A stretch of DNA of 64,000 bases from Viola odorata (taxonomy: Eukaryota; Streptophyta; Magnoliopsida; Malpighiales; Violaceae): assembly GCA_963691705.1 (NCBI GenBank), contig OY829539.1, positions 45,393,656 through 45,457,655 on the forward strand, written 5' to 3'. Shown here in pieces: positions 37,255 to 50,261 of the stretch. The number at the start of each line of letters is the position of its first letter. Position 1 is the stretch's first letter. The position numbers were made by a program, and so were the translations under genes. The notes beneath the pieces are model-generated. The model ran no database searches. It was given only the letters and a program-made list of their open reading frames with translations, and had not been told where the DNA came from.

Positions 37255-37560
37255 GACTCGCGCGTGTGTTGGCTAGTCTTTACTACTTGTTTCTTGAAAA
37301 TGTGCATGGAAAGTTAGTTCGGGCAGAGAGTGGATCAGAATGATAATAGGCTTCCAAACATTTTTGGTTGTTGGGGCAGGGTGATGGAGAGATGATTTCC
37401 CAGTTGATAGTTTAGTAGTTGAAAACTAGTACTTATACGAGAGTGGGATTGCTAATTCATTCTAAAGGAAATGTTCATAAATCGTCATTTTTCCTCTTTT
37501 TATTGTTTTGTTTTAATGATTCGAGGATGAGACTTGGAAATAACGTAAAAAAAGAATATT
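37255..37560 (+). other. Probable 3' UTR of the Hsp70 gene
   Basis: It follows the TGA stop. U-rich stretches occur (TTTTTATTGTTTTG near 37500), but no canonical AATAAA is close, which is common in plants. The end is not defined by sequence alone. Confidence 0.4.
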
Positions 37561-37874
37561 AGAGCACATATGATCTGCTAGCATCGGCCAGAAACCACAA
37601 ACCTGGAGGTGCATTCAATCCACATTTTAAGTTGTATGTTGTTAAAATTTCGAGTTAATTCTCATAAAAATCTTATTTGAATGAAAGCTAAAGATTTCAA
37701 AATCAATGACTATTTTTAGAGCACATATGATCTGCTAGCATCGGCCAGAAACCACAAACCTGGAGGTGCATTCAATCCACATTTTAAGTTGTATGTTGTT
37801 AAAATTTCGAGTTAATTCTCATAAAAATCTTATTTGAATGAAAGCTAAAGATTTCAAAATCAATGACTATTTTT
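37561..37874. repeat. Exact 157-bp tandem duplication
   Basis: AGAGCACATATGATCTGCTA begins at 37561 and again at 37718. I find no difference between the two copies by eye. It lies just behind the Hsp70 3' UTR. Confidence 0.95.
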
Positions 37875-39458
37875 TTCTCCTATTTTCCACAAATTTAAAA
37901 ATTAATGTTAATAAGATTAGTAACTTTTTCCTAGTAAAATATTAATTTTATCTCTTATTTTCAAACATGCATACATTCTTAATCTACATCTTATTTATAT
38001 AATATGTAAAGCTAATGTAATGAGAAGGTTTCACTTAAGTTCATTCGTCACGTGACTTTTTAAAACAAATAACCTAATGAAAAAAATTAACATATTTTCA
38101 TTTAATGGGTTAACTAATTTTAGTTGTTAATAAAATTTCATTATGCATACTATATAATGTAACCGGTTAAAAACTTTTTAGTTTCTCACCATTTATATTA
38201 TTTAACAAAACCCAGGTAGTAAACCATTCTAGACCTTGGGTAAATTATTCATTGGTTTAACCGGAGGGTATTTTTAAATCATTTATATAAATTTAGTTCA
38301 TGAGTCAATGATTCGTTAAATTAGAATGAACGGATTAAACTTTATTAAAAATATAATATACATACAATTTTTTAAAATAAAAAATCTCTATAAATATATA
38401 GTTTTTTTTATATTTTATTTAATTACATTTAATAGTTTTTACCTTTATTTTTTTTTCTATATTTAGTTGGTTTGCTTCACTTATTTATTTAAACTTTTAC
38501 TTAATTAGAACAAATTAGCATTGAAAACGTTACCTTTTTAAACTAAATCATTTTTTTAATTATAATTAGTAAAAATTAATTTCGTTTCCTTTGATTAGTA
38601 TAAATTAAATAAATTATATATGGAATGATTTTAATTGATGGAACATTGTGAGCTGAAATTTTATGTTAAACTTATTTTGAGAAGTCAAGATAACAATGCG
38701 TTGTGTTGAATCTTAACACAATGCAATTTTTTCGACAACTCGAGGCGCAACGATGTTCTCGAGCTCATCAGTTCTTTTCTTCTTTATTTATTTTGAATTA
38801 TGCAACCAAAACAACTGTCATTTTGATTTTATGAAAAGAAAAATGGTAAAATATTTTAAACTCTCTTAATAATAAGCAACTTTATGGTTTGATTAAAAAC
38901 CGGAAACTAGTTGAATCCGATCTTTTTCATTTCATGTCCAAATGATTAGAGCAAACCGATTTTGCTATGATTCCTGGTTATTTTGGTTATTAATTTTGTA
39001 TTTGTTTAACCATTCATTTATAAGTTTATAAAATTTAATGTAGTCTCCTTATGCAAATTAAAAAGAAAAAATTAATTTGATACATTATAGTACTATTCTT
39101 ATTTTAGTATTTTATTATTAATATATTGGAGACTAGTTATATCTATATAAAATACAGCAAAGATGTTGTGAGGCTGGATTTCTCTCATAATGGGAAGTGA
39201 TATCCCTTAAAAATACGTTGAAAAATACATGACATTCAAAATGTTTAACTAAGCCAGCTGAGAGCAACCTTACAATTTTAACTTGAAATCCTTGCTTTTG
39301 GTTAAGAGTTCGTTCTACAAGCACAAAATATCAACTAATTCAAACAAAACGTAACAATACAGTAACACCGGAAGTTCCTACGGTTCCTGAACAGACCAAA
39401 ACAGATATCTTACATATTTGCAGAAGGAAGAAAGTTGGAACCGAAAGAATCATCATCA
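37875..39458. other. AT-rich intergenic region and VCS 3' UTR
   Basis: Strongly AT-rich with no coding frame of interest. The last few hundred bases (to 39458) probably include the 3' UTR of the VCS gene on -. No mobile-element ends are recognised. Confidence 0.5.
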
Positions 39459-42400
39459 TCATCTACAGCTCTTAAGTACTTGGTTTATGATGAACATTAG
39501 AGTGCGTATCCCACCATGCTCTGCACTAGTTGTTGTCGGTAAACTCCTGTGATGGTTAAGTATCTGGCAGACCTGCTCAGAGATGGGCTTCACATGCACT
39601 GCAATCATGGGATCTGTTGGGTTTATGGCAGTAGCCACGTCCCTCATCCATTCCATCTTTCGAAGGGTTTCCGTACTAATATCACAAGCCAATTGCTGCA
39701 GAAGCGCCAGCAGAACTCCTTGGCTTAAAGGTAGCGGTGACATGCACAAAATCCCTTGCAGATCAACCTGGTGAATCACGAGCAGGTTGATACGAATTAA
39801 TCAACTTAGCACATCATAGCACAGTTAGCAGACATTATAATCTCTACAACCGAAACATATCACGAATAAAGATAAAAGAGCCATTGACACCACAATGAAT
39901 ATCAGTTGCTCCCATGCAATTTCAAAACTATAACACAACTTCTCTCCAACTCCAATAAGGGGGCCAAAATGGTACAAGTAACAAAAGGATGGATAGAAAG
40001 TCAATGGTAGTATTTATGCGGTTTTCATATTTGCTACAAATCTGTAGATAGGTTTGTGCTTTCTATTCTAAATTTATTACTCAGTGTCCCAAGCCAGATT
40101 TTTGATTGAGTGACATGGACAAGCTTTCAAGTTATCATGGACACATTTAAGGATGAATTTAGAGTGTTTTAGGCTAGGGTATGTTTAACCGCCCTGAAGA
40201 CACTAAATCTAGTGGTTTTAGGCTTTGTTTAACTGATGAAACTTATTCTGAACAGTATCTTGGATAGAAAACTAAGGAATTAAGAAAGATAACCTAAGCA
40301 CCACACCTAGGGGTCTCAAGAGACATATCTAAGGGTTGATTTGATTGCATCACAATCCAATAAAGCCAAATCCTCCCAATATTCTGAATCTGAACCCCTG
40401 AGGTCTCTTAAATCTCCATAGTCTTGAAACCAACTATGCCAATATGGAGACTAACAAATACTGGCCAGGATTAGGATCCCTAACAGAAAAACTAAAGAAC
40501 TGAAGACTTGAACCAAAGGTAAGGCACTTTCTTCATAAAAGACTCAACTCAAACTTAAAAATCAAAATTCCAAAATTTCCAGTACTACTAGGATGGGATA
40601 TAATCCGTTTTAACTGGAGGTTGGAGCATAACAAATTGAAGTAAGGGAAAACATACCTGCGAACACAACCAGGAAACTATTGACACATCACTTCTGTGGA
40701 GAGCTGCTGTAAATGCTTCCTCATATTTATGCTCAGCTATCAATCTCGATAATTCTTTAGTTGGATCCAAAGGTGGCTCAGCCTATTAACATAAGATTCA
40801 AGTCAGATGCAGCTAAGATTCTACAAAATTTGTAATTGCTGTAAACTATAAAGTTATATCAGTCTAGTCAGAGAGGAACACATGAAAAAACCATTGCAAA
40901 TTCACCCATGAAAAAACCACGTTCAAAAGATGCTGGTAAATTTCTAAAAATACTAGAGTATACCGTCTCATGTAAAGCGGACAGGGGTCCATTACTCAAT
41001 GCTGCCAAGGGATTTCCCAAGTTTGAGTTTGCACCAGCAGCTGCAATGGCTAAGAGCTTGCGTTGGCCATCAGCAAGTTCTCCACTTAAGGTCTGAGTGA
41101 TAGATGATGCCGAGTTGATAGCATCCTGCAAATTTAAATGATCATGAATCAATTACAATGTGGAATGGTTGCAAATGCAAAATGCATAAGTTATTGCAAA
41201 CCCAGTACATTGTCCTTAAACCCATAAAGATAGCAACCTAGGAATCTCATACTGTATCAAGAACAAAGGTATTTAGCACAACTCTTCTCCAAAATACATT
41301 AAACACAATATGCCATTATTGATTGAACTAGGTGACTGCACCTGCAATGCAGGTGTTTTGTTAAATGTGTTTTCGTCTCATATTTTTAAATTCCAATAGA
41401 GTTTAAAAAATAATCTAAGTTTAAAAGAAAAATTATTTGCTTATATTCACATCTATATAATATTAATTTGTTGTCAAAAAAGGAACATGGAAGAAGGGGA
41501 TTGCACGTGGCAAGAGTTGCACAATATATATGTATATATAGATATTTTAAGGCCTCCCCCGATATAATCTCAATTGAGACTAATACTGGGTCTCTAAAGA
41601 CAGGTGCTCTCATCATGGTTTTGCTCCATTCATTCCCACTAACTAGAATATATATATATTTTAATGCATAGTTGTAAAAAAAAAAAAAAAAAACATAGGT
41701 GCACAAGATTTCCATGTACCTTTGTTGTAACTGTAGAGGGGGGAGTACTGTAGCTGGTTGCTACAGTGATCACTTATTCCCCTCTCTTGGAAGTTTTTTT
41801 TATAACAATTCATGGGTTAATTTCATCACGTCAAGCAGATGTCATCAATTTGACATGCGTGCTTGGTCAAGTTTAAAGGATCGTGAAATAAAAAGGGTGT
41901 ATTTGTCAAATCCAAGTGGCATTTTAGCAAAAAATTTACAGCCATACTATGAAACAAGAAAGAAGACGAACTATTCCTATAACATCCAAAAATTACCAAC
42001 GGCCTACTTCTCAAAAGGGAAAGAGTCAAATTACTCGTACCCTCAGCGCAATTGCCAGCGGGGAATGCAAGGAGTCAAGCTGCTGCTGAGCGGAAGTTAC
42101 GTGATTAGTAAGCCCTCTCTGAAATGTGGCATCAACTTGATCAAACATGGCTTTGCATGACATCTCAAATGCAGGAATAACCGAACCCTCCAAACTAGAC
42201 CTCAATACATCCTGTAAGCACAAATGATATTAAGTTAAGGAAAATCCCAACACTCAGATGCAGATGAAAAAGTCCAATCAAATCCTAGAAGATCTGAAAT
42301 ATCGGAACATCAAAGCAAAAGGTCTTCTAGGATCCAACATTTTCATGTAAACAGTCATCCTTAAGGCCTATGCATATCGTACATCAACTAATGCTTCAGA

Positions 42401-45400
42401 TGGCTAAAAAAGAATTTGTTTAAAAGATATGGCCTCATATTGATTCTTAAATAACCTGAAGGGCTTGCTTGCCAGAAGTTTGGAATTGAGATTGGATTTG
42501 CCTGGCCACAGTAGCTTCTAATTTTGAACTAACTGATTTCTCCAGTAGATTCACTGCCTTCTCTCCAACCCCCTTCTGCAAAAGGTAGTCAGCAATCAGC
42601 AAAAAGAGGGAAGAAAGAACAATATGAAAAATAAAATAAAATAGTATTTCAATGATTCAAGGGGGGTCAGATGGTAGCAATGCTTCTAGTACTAATTTAA
42701 TAATGTAGCCGGCAAATCATTCAGCAAAGCAGTTGTCAAATGGAAATGTAACAGAAGTATTTGGTTTCAGATAAACTTATTAATGGACGATAAAAATAGA
42801 ATAGACTGCTGGAATTCAATAGGGTAGTGGAGCAAAAGTTCAATAATGAATTTAGATTGAAATATAACCTGGAAAGACTCAGTAATAGCAGATGATATTG
42901 CTTTTTCCAGAGTGGGAGTAATTGCACGACCAACTGCTGGTCCAATTGCAGCTATTTCCTTCTTCAACGTTTTCTCTAAAGCAGCGGGCAAATCTTTGTT
43001 TATACAATTAGTTATTGCATTTGTTAGTTGTTGCATACGATCTCGTTCTAATTTGTCACGCTTTGTGTTTTCTTCTTGGAAACGAGCCCACAGAGCATCT
43101 GTATTAGCCTTAATAGTTCTCTCCATATTTCGCCCCAAGGCTGTCTCTAGCCTCTTACCCTCCTTGGCTGGAACGGAAATCATTGCACTCATCTGCTTCT
43201 GCATTTCTTTCTGCATGCTAAATAACTGCAATAACAGAGAAAATGATTAGTAGTTATTCATGGATGAAGAATACATGCAAACGAGATATCCAAGCTTCAT
43301 ATACTGGCCACGGAAAACAACTGCAGAGAGGATACGGAAACTTGCATCAAATACAATTCATGTGATTTGATTAGAAGAACTGCAACTAGATGCTGACAGC
43401 GAAAAAACTGCGGTGCCCAAAAAATCAGAATTGATAGAGAATTTCAATGCAAACTGTAGAAGTAACACAGCTGAAAAATATAAATCTATAATATCAAAGA
43501 ACGAGGTGTAATGAACTCATTTTCATAGCTTCATTATGAGACTTCTTAATACCACCAACATATACCACCAACATTTACTGTCAGTCCTGTTCACCATTGC
43601 TACTTCCACCATTAGCCAGCCAACACAGTCTAAAAGTTGACTTTTCAAATCTAAATCTCAGAACATAGACAAAAAACAGTGTCATTCTGGATATCACCAC
43701 ATAAGTGCCTAGTGAACAATATCCCATATCAGTAAATTTTAGATCAAAGTAGTGAACAGAGGTTGGAAAATTGCATGTTTTATTTGAAGCGTATACACAT
43801 AGTTGCAAAATATAAACCAAAAAAACTCCACTCTAAAATGTTGGTCACCTGATCAACCACGTCATGCAAGGCCGATAATTGTGATGAAGCAGCATCACTC
43901 AATGTGGCACCAGCACTGCAACCTGGTTCGGCTGATGAATCTGTCGAGTTAAACGGACTTTGGGATGGTGAAGAGACACCAGATACTTGAGAATTTTTGC
44001 CCTTCTGCTTTTTCTTTGTAGCTGGGAACGAGGGCTGTGGGATAGCCACAGGAACTTCTTGCTCACCAATTTTTGAAGACACGACTTTGGTCATATCTTG
44101 ATCTTTATCTTCAGCACTATTAGAAGGCCTATCTGGTAGCATCGTAGCACTGCCTTCATTACCCTCTCGAATTCCCCCAACACCATAACCTTCCACACAA
44201 GTATCTCTGGCCATTTGAATGCCAAGATCAGAGGCCTGAGAGTAGAAAGATTTTTCCTTCCTCTCTGCAACAGTTAAATGGGACTCTGTAGGCAAGTCAA
44301 AGTCATTTTGTTCATTGGTTCCTGCCTCTCCAACAACTTTAACCTCTACCTCAACATTTTCTGCTTCATTGTTAACGACCACATCTTGGACCTTTGTGTC
44401 TGCCACATTCATGCCTTGGTTGATTTGAGAATTTTCCGAAGACGAAACAGCCCTAGATAATATCTCAGATGGAGTTACAAGATGGGTTGGGTGTTTAAAC
44501 ATTATGGGGGGTTCAGGAGCAGTTGTGATGTCACCTTGTGTGATCTTTTTCTCACCCTTCCTTGAAGTGTCAACTGTTGAAGGGGAATCAATCACATTTT
44601 CTTTCTCAGACTCAACTCTTTGGTCAACCGAATAATCTTGAACCCGCTGATCACTAAGTTGTGTATTGGGCTCTGGGCTATTTGATGAGCTCTGGAGACC
44701 TGACAATTTACGAGACAAGGTTGGACCCATAGGAAGCAGAAGAGAGGCAGCATTCGCATTCTCATCATTATTATCCAGAGGCACAGAACTACCCTTGCCT
44801 TGCATACCTGAAGAAGTAACATCTGGCAAGCTAACAACCTCAGAATAAGTCAAGCTTTCTGGATGACTAGCTATGGGAGCAGTGTCAGAACTGCTCAAAA
44901 TCATGGGTGGTGTGGAACTCATATTACCTGCAGGCATCTCAACAGACTTACTTCCAATAGATGATTCTGGGACAGAACTATCAGAATAAGCAGCATCAAG
45001 AGCACGGGAAACATTGGATTCTGTTCTCTCCAACTCTGTGTTCTCCAGAGGTGGTGGCAGGCATTGTGACAAATCCAATGCATATTGTTGAATGGCCTGT
45101 GTTTGCACACAGTAAACCTGGACAACATGCTCTCCATTTGGTAAACTATCACTCGTACCAGTAAGGCTCAAAATAGGCATTGTAACTGTAAACTCGGCAA
45201 TGTAATCCATGCGGGTTGCAGCCGGATAAGGGCCATACTCAATGTGTACAGCATATATAGCATTCTTCTTTGCATTTGCTAAAAGAAATAAGCCGGCACG
45301 GGGAAGTGCTACAGCTTGATTAAAGAACACATCTCCAACGCTAGATTCAGAAGAACTCTTTAAGGTCAATGTCTGAGTACACTGCCATGATTCAGCATCG

Positions 45401-48400
45401 CTGGGCAACAACCATCCCTCCTCACTTTCAGATGCCCATATCTTCACTTCCTGATTTCGTGGTCCCTGTAAATAAGATTATAATTAACTTTTAATCACAA
45501 GTACATGGAGAACCAACATAATGAAAGACACACCAATGGACTAGATTCCAATATGAGCTTTGACAGCATCCATTTTGACAACTTGCTAAGTCACATGCAA
45601 AACAACTACGAACAACCTTCCACATGAAGGAAAAGATTAAAGGCCTACCCCAGTTATAAGAACAATGTGATCAGGGCGGTGAGGTCCGGTCAAGAATGCC
45701 ACAGAGTTTACAGGGTTACCATCATGCGGTCTCAGTATCGCAAGTGGTATTGCCTTTCGATCTTCCCAGACTTTAACCTGCAGCAGACACAAAATACTTG
45801 GTGTGTAACAACATAAAATGAAAATTAAAGAACAAATCACTTCACACTAATACATGAGCTAAGAAAACATTTTTCCTAGACAGAAGACTCTTTCCTTGGA
45901 CTTAAAAAAATACTACATAGACTTAGAGCTGGGGAAGCTGCAGGTTTTGTTCAAGACTTTACAAGCTGAATACAAGAGAAGATACAAGTGGAGATGAAAA
46001 CATAAACTAAAAAAACAAGCAACAAAGTGGGCAAAAAGGAAACAACAAACCGTGCCATCTGTTGATGCTGAAGCCAAACGGGTTGTCATCCATTGACACA
46101 TTGACAACTCTGTAACTTCACCATCATGTTTACCAACAAGCTGAAGCCCATCAATCAGCTTGTCAATGGAAACCTTAAGAGGTTGCTCTGCTGAAAATCC
46201 TCCCCCCTTTCCACATCTGTTGGTATCTATTTTCAGGATATGATTTCCAAGAGCAAGCATCAATATTTCCTGCAACATATTTTGGGCATTGCAGAGACTT
46301 AACTAACAATCATAGATCAAACCCCTAAAAAATGTGTCAATGCAGCCGCTGCAAAACTTAGATTACACCAGAATCTAATCTTACCTGCTTGTGAGGATGC
46401 CAACACACTCGTGGATGGACTGATTCTCTTTCTGAATTTATCTGAAGAGCCAGAATAATCCTTTCAAAAATTTGAGGTTTATCATCCTCATCAGGGCCCT
46501 CATTGACCTTCCGAACAAAAAGGCGTCCTTCAATACATGCACTGTAAGAAAATGATTTAGCAGGATTTTTATAAACTTAAAATCAAAAAAATAAAATCAC
46601 ACTGCAGAAATTTTACCTGGCCAGGAGGTGAACATCCTCAGCAAAGAAAGCCATATCTGATACTTTCTACACAATAAAAAAAAAAATTGGATGACTAAGG
46701 AAGGGAGACATGAATATCTGATTTTCAAGTGCGTTGTTAATGTAAATGAACTCTGAATAACCAGCATCAAACAACAAGAAAGAGTGCTGTCTTAAAGAGG
46801 GTTGGCGAAGCATAAACTTACAAAGTAATGACTTATTATTTGAACAAATTACCAAGATTCATCGCAATGCAAAACAAAATATGCACATGGCAAGAAAATA
46901 CCCAAACCAGTGGAGTTGTCAAACACAAGCAGTAGGAATTGAACTCTCTTTCAAAGAAACCAAAGCAAACTTATCGACTATTAAAAATTTCAAACAGCAG
47001 CAAAGAGCAGAAGGTAACAAAGAAAACTTGAACATATTAAGTCAGAAAATGCAACGAAATAACTTCAGCAAGCCTAAAAGTAAACTTCTCATATATACAG
47101 ATAATTAATTATCACCATAACGAAGACCAAATGGTAAATTCTCATCATGCCAAATAACAAGTCAGGATCTATCTTGCATAAATAAACAAATGAAATTGAA
47201 TGAAAACAGTTAAATGTGTTTAGGAAAATACAATCTTATTGCGTGTAAATCATGGGAACTTTTTTGTTCTTTTAAGCAATCAACCAACCAACTATAGGTA
47301 GCAGACATGAATGAACCTCATCTAAAAGAAACAAAGAGAAAATGAAAAATAACTCAAACAGCAACCAAACACTATGGAGAGAATCATGTATAAGGTGAAA
47401 TGCATAATGGAGCAAACATGGGAGTCATCAACTGCCACATTGTATGGAGTTGGAATTCTTCTCCCCTGATTTGTTTAATTGAGCACCTGCTGCACTTGGT
47501 TTTGGGAAACTAATATAAAGAGCCTATACAACTGCTATAACTGGTTGACATAAATTGAGAACAAAAAGAAAAATCCTTGTCAAAATAGAGAGTTCATCCC
47601 AAAGGACTTGAATATCACTATATTAGAGTAACATACAATGTCATAGTTAAATATCTTTCAGATATTGCGGTCTTGCACATCACCAATGGCAGTTGAAGTG
47701 GACAACACAAAACAAGAGTGGAATAGCATTTGTATAAGCAGTATTGATAACTAACCTGGTTGTGGCCACGAAGCAAGGATCTTAGGGCAGTATTGATATT
47801 GAGGATACGAATAGCTCCAGGCTTGAGTCCATAACATATGTAATTTCTATTGACAGCAATCTGGCGGCCGAGTGCAAGGCCAGGATCAGAAACATACTTA
47901 GTAATGGGAGTGACTTCGAGCTGGGGCTGCACCTCACCTTGCAATCTGACATCAATATCATAGGTAACGTTGTTTCCAATCAAATGGCGGCCCCTGGGGA
48001 GCTTGGTGCTGAGCATCCTGATAGGGGTAGGGCTAGACTGCTGTGTTGGAGATGCCAAACTAACAGGCGGAGCGGAAGGCATGGTGGAAGAAGTTGCAGA
48101 TGAAGGCCCGCTGAGAGTGGTGGAGAAAGGAGACTGCTGCTGTTGCTGTTGGTGCTGGTTCTGGTTCTGGTTCTGATTTTGGTTAGTCAAGATGTCCATG
48201 AGGACAGCTCCACCGGAATTAACAGGGGAGAGCGGTGGAGGAGTAGGAGGAGAAGGGTAAGTGGAGATGGGGGACTGAGGGCGATTCTGGTGCTGGATGT
48301 TGGGGAAGTAATGATTGGGATGGTGAGGCTGAAGTTGGGGAGGAGGCGGGGAAGGGTAAGGGGGAAGGTAGTGAGGGTGGAAAGGGTGGTGGAAAGGGGC

Positions 48401-48691
48401 GGAGGGAGGTGGATAAGAGGAAGAAGGGGTTATATAAGGCGGAGAAGATGAGGGTAGAGGGAAAGACGGGGAGGTGGTGAGATTAGCAGCGGCGGTGGAG
48501 GGAGCGGAAGAAGGAGGAGGAGGGGACGGAGCAGAAGGGGAAACTCCTTGAGGAGTTTGAGGTTGGGGTTGAATCAAATTGAGAGGTGGACCTGAAGAAG
48601 GTTTGAAGAGTTTATTCATATCAAAACCACCACCGCCTCCTGGTGCTGGTCCTAGCCCTTGCTGTTGATTCGGATTACCAGGCGACGCCAT
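39459..48691 (-). CDS. VCS: VARICOSE/EDC4-type mRNA decapping scaffold
   Basis: Twelve coding exons join in phase: 48691-47756, 46666-46617, 46541-46385, 46269-46051, 45777-45649, 45465-43849, 43225-42869, 42575-42456, 42211-42041, 41125-40964, 40782-40657 and 39767-39459, all GT/AG, giving 1450 aa (Arabidopsis VCS is about 1340). Residues 1 to about 225 are Pro/Ser/Gln-rich with a Gln/Asn tract. From about 230 WD40-type repeats follow ([52 protein letters not shown]). A long Ser/Glu-rich linker comes next, then a helical C-terminal part ([43 protein letters not shown]). The family holds DCP1 and DCP2 in cytoplasmic P-bodies and promotes cap removal. The start is chosen for the first ATG of the conserved Pro-rich N-terminus. 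No defect seen. Confidence 0.95.
41126..42040 (-). other. VCS intron 9 with two fold-back sequences
   Basis: This 915-bp intron holds CACCTGCAATGCAGGTG at 41339-41355 (perfect 8-nt arms), an A-run near 41680, and ACTGTAGC/GCTACAGT arms at 41747-41767 inside outer GAGGGG/CCCCTC arms. I recognise no transposon ends. Confidence 0.6.
46667..47755 (-). other. VCS intron 1
   Basis: 1089 bp, AT-rich, between the CAG|GTTAG donor and GTGTAG acceptor (element sense). No embedded gene is evident. Confidence 0.8.
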
Positions 48692-49150
48692 CGATTAAAC
48701 AAGAACAAGAAGAAGTGATCCAAGATATGGAAATGGAAGAGCCTGAGAGAGATTTGGATGGACAGATGGGACGGATCCAGAGATTGAGATGGTTTTTCGG
48801 GATCAGAGAAATCCAATCCAAAACCAAAACCCCGAAACCACACTCTAAAAACCTAATAAATCTTGTTTTTCTATTTCTCTGTGTATGGCTTCCGTCTAGT
48901 GGGTTGAGCCCTAAAGTGAGAGACGAGTGCGAGTTGAAGAAGCGCTAAACAATTGAAAAAAAGAAATAGTAATCCATTTATTTATTGTTTAATTATTTTA
49001 TTTTATACTACTAAATCTAGAAAATATTAATGACTTTTTTAATTCCAGAGATTTGCAGATTAACTCCAGTACAGACAGACGCAGAGAGTGGGCAGAAACC
49101 CAAAAAAATAAAAATAATTACCAACTTTCTTGTCATCTTAGTATTTATTT
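48692..49150 (-). promoter_or_regulatory. VCS 5' UTR and promoter
   Basis: On - a TATAAAA (complement of 49001-49007) lies about 310 bp before the start codon and is a plausible core promoter. The stretch between is a purine/pyrimidine-biased leader. Short open frames on + are antisense to the Pro-rich exon 1 or to this leader. Confidence 0.4.
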
Positions 49151-49151
49151 A

Positions 49152-49175
49152 TACTCCCTCCGGTTCCTAATAAAC
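49152..49175 (+). mobile_element. One terminal repeat of a Tc1/mariner-type MITE
   Basis: TACTCCCTCCGGTTCC matches the terminal repeat of plant mariner-like/Stowaway MITEs next to a TA target. I find no matching inverted end downstream, so only one end remains or the copy is truncated. Confidence 0.5.
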
Positions 49176-50256
49176 GTCGTTCTGGCTCCTTGTACGTGGC
49201 TTAAGAAAATGATTGGTGGGGAGAAAACGAGGATTTTTTGACCATACTACCCCAGCCTCCCTAGCTATTTACAACTGATGGTTGGCTCAATTCTGAGAGT
49301 TGCTGGCTTGAAACCGGCTAGGTTAATGCATGTTAATGGTTTGAAACCGGCTGGGTTGATGCAAGTTGATGGCTTAGGGAGATGGAAGACGGAGACTCAG
49401 CTTGGTTAGGTCACGGGCTTGGCCTAGCAGATTTGAGCATCAATGCAATTCCATATATAGTTGCTTCTACTTTTACATTTCCAAACGAGTTTTTATTTGA
49501 TAAATAATCAACACGCGTGAATAATCATAATAGGCCATCTTTGATTTGAATGTTTTATTTAATCAACCCCTATATTATTTTTTCTAACATATCCTCTACA
49601 ATTGTGGCTTTTTGTTTAATACCCTCCTATACTTATAGCTCTTTGTTTAATTACCCTATTGTCATGACAGAAAGCTTACATGTGTCATGCTACATCATCG
49701 ATTGTTGCCACACTGTCACAACCCTACCTTTTTCCAGGCCCGTGCGGCGCCTAGATCCCGCATCTAGGTCAGCCTTTTCTTAGTCCTTGACAGTAATCTT
49801 CAAGAATCGTCATATAACTTCGTCTCATGCATGTCACTTAAGGCTTAGTCGAATCCAAGACTAACGCCCAAGCCATTCTCTACTCTCGCGCACACGCCCG
49901 ACTAAGGCTAGGCCTCGATACTCACGACCATCACCAAGGTCGCTCGTGCACATCTCGTAGTAAAGCTTCTCTTGTCCTCGACCATCACTTACATGCATGA
50001 CAAGCAAGACTTCTGCAATCCTTGGAGACACACTGGCTTAGTCTCTCCCAAGCTCGCATGTAACTCTCAACCACATTCCACGTCTTGAGGTCACGCCCTC
50101 TCGTGCCTCTCGGCCATGCTCGCTCACGCCTCTCGGCAACGCTTGACCATATCATAGGCTGAGATATGCTTGCCCTTCGCCTAGGGCAAGGCCTTCATCC
50201 GATCTCGAACCTTTAGATAGAACTTTCTTAGCAACGCTCGCAACCCGAAACCAACC
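49176..50256. repeat. Unclassified repeat-like sequence left of the non-autonomous LTR element
   Basis: Around 49305-49375 a phrase with GAAACCGGCT and GATGCAAGTTGATGG occurs twice about 36 bp apart. From about 49725 (TGTCACAACCCTACC) the sequence becomes GC-richer and resembles a gypsy LTR start; it continues across the insertion at 55016. No coding domain is visible. Confidence 0.35.
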
Positions 50257-50261
50257 TCGAC

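Noticed and set aside
47618..47755. Extension of VCS exon 1 past residue 312
   Set aside because: The frame runs on only until an intronic stop; a good CAG|GTTAG donor at 47756/47755 joins in phase to the next WD40 exon.
48143..48948. Open frames on + across the VCS first exon
   Set aside because: Antisense shadows of the Pro/Gln-rich coding exon and its leader.
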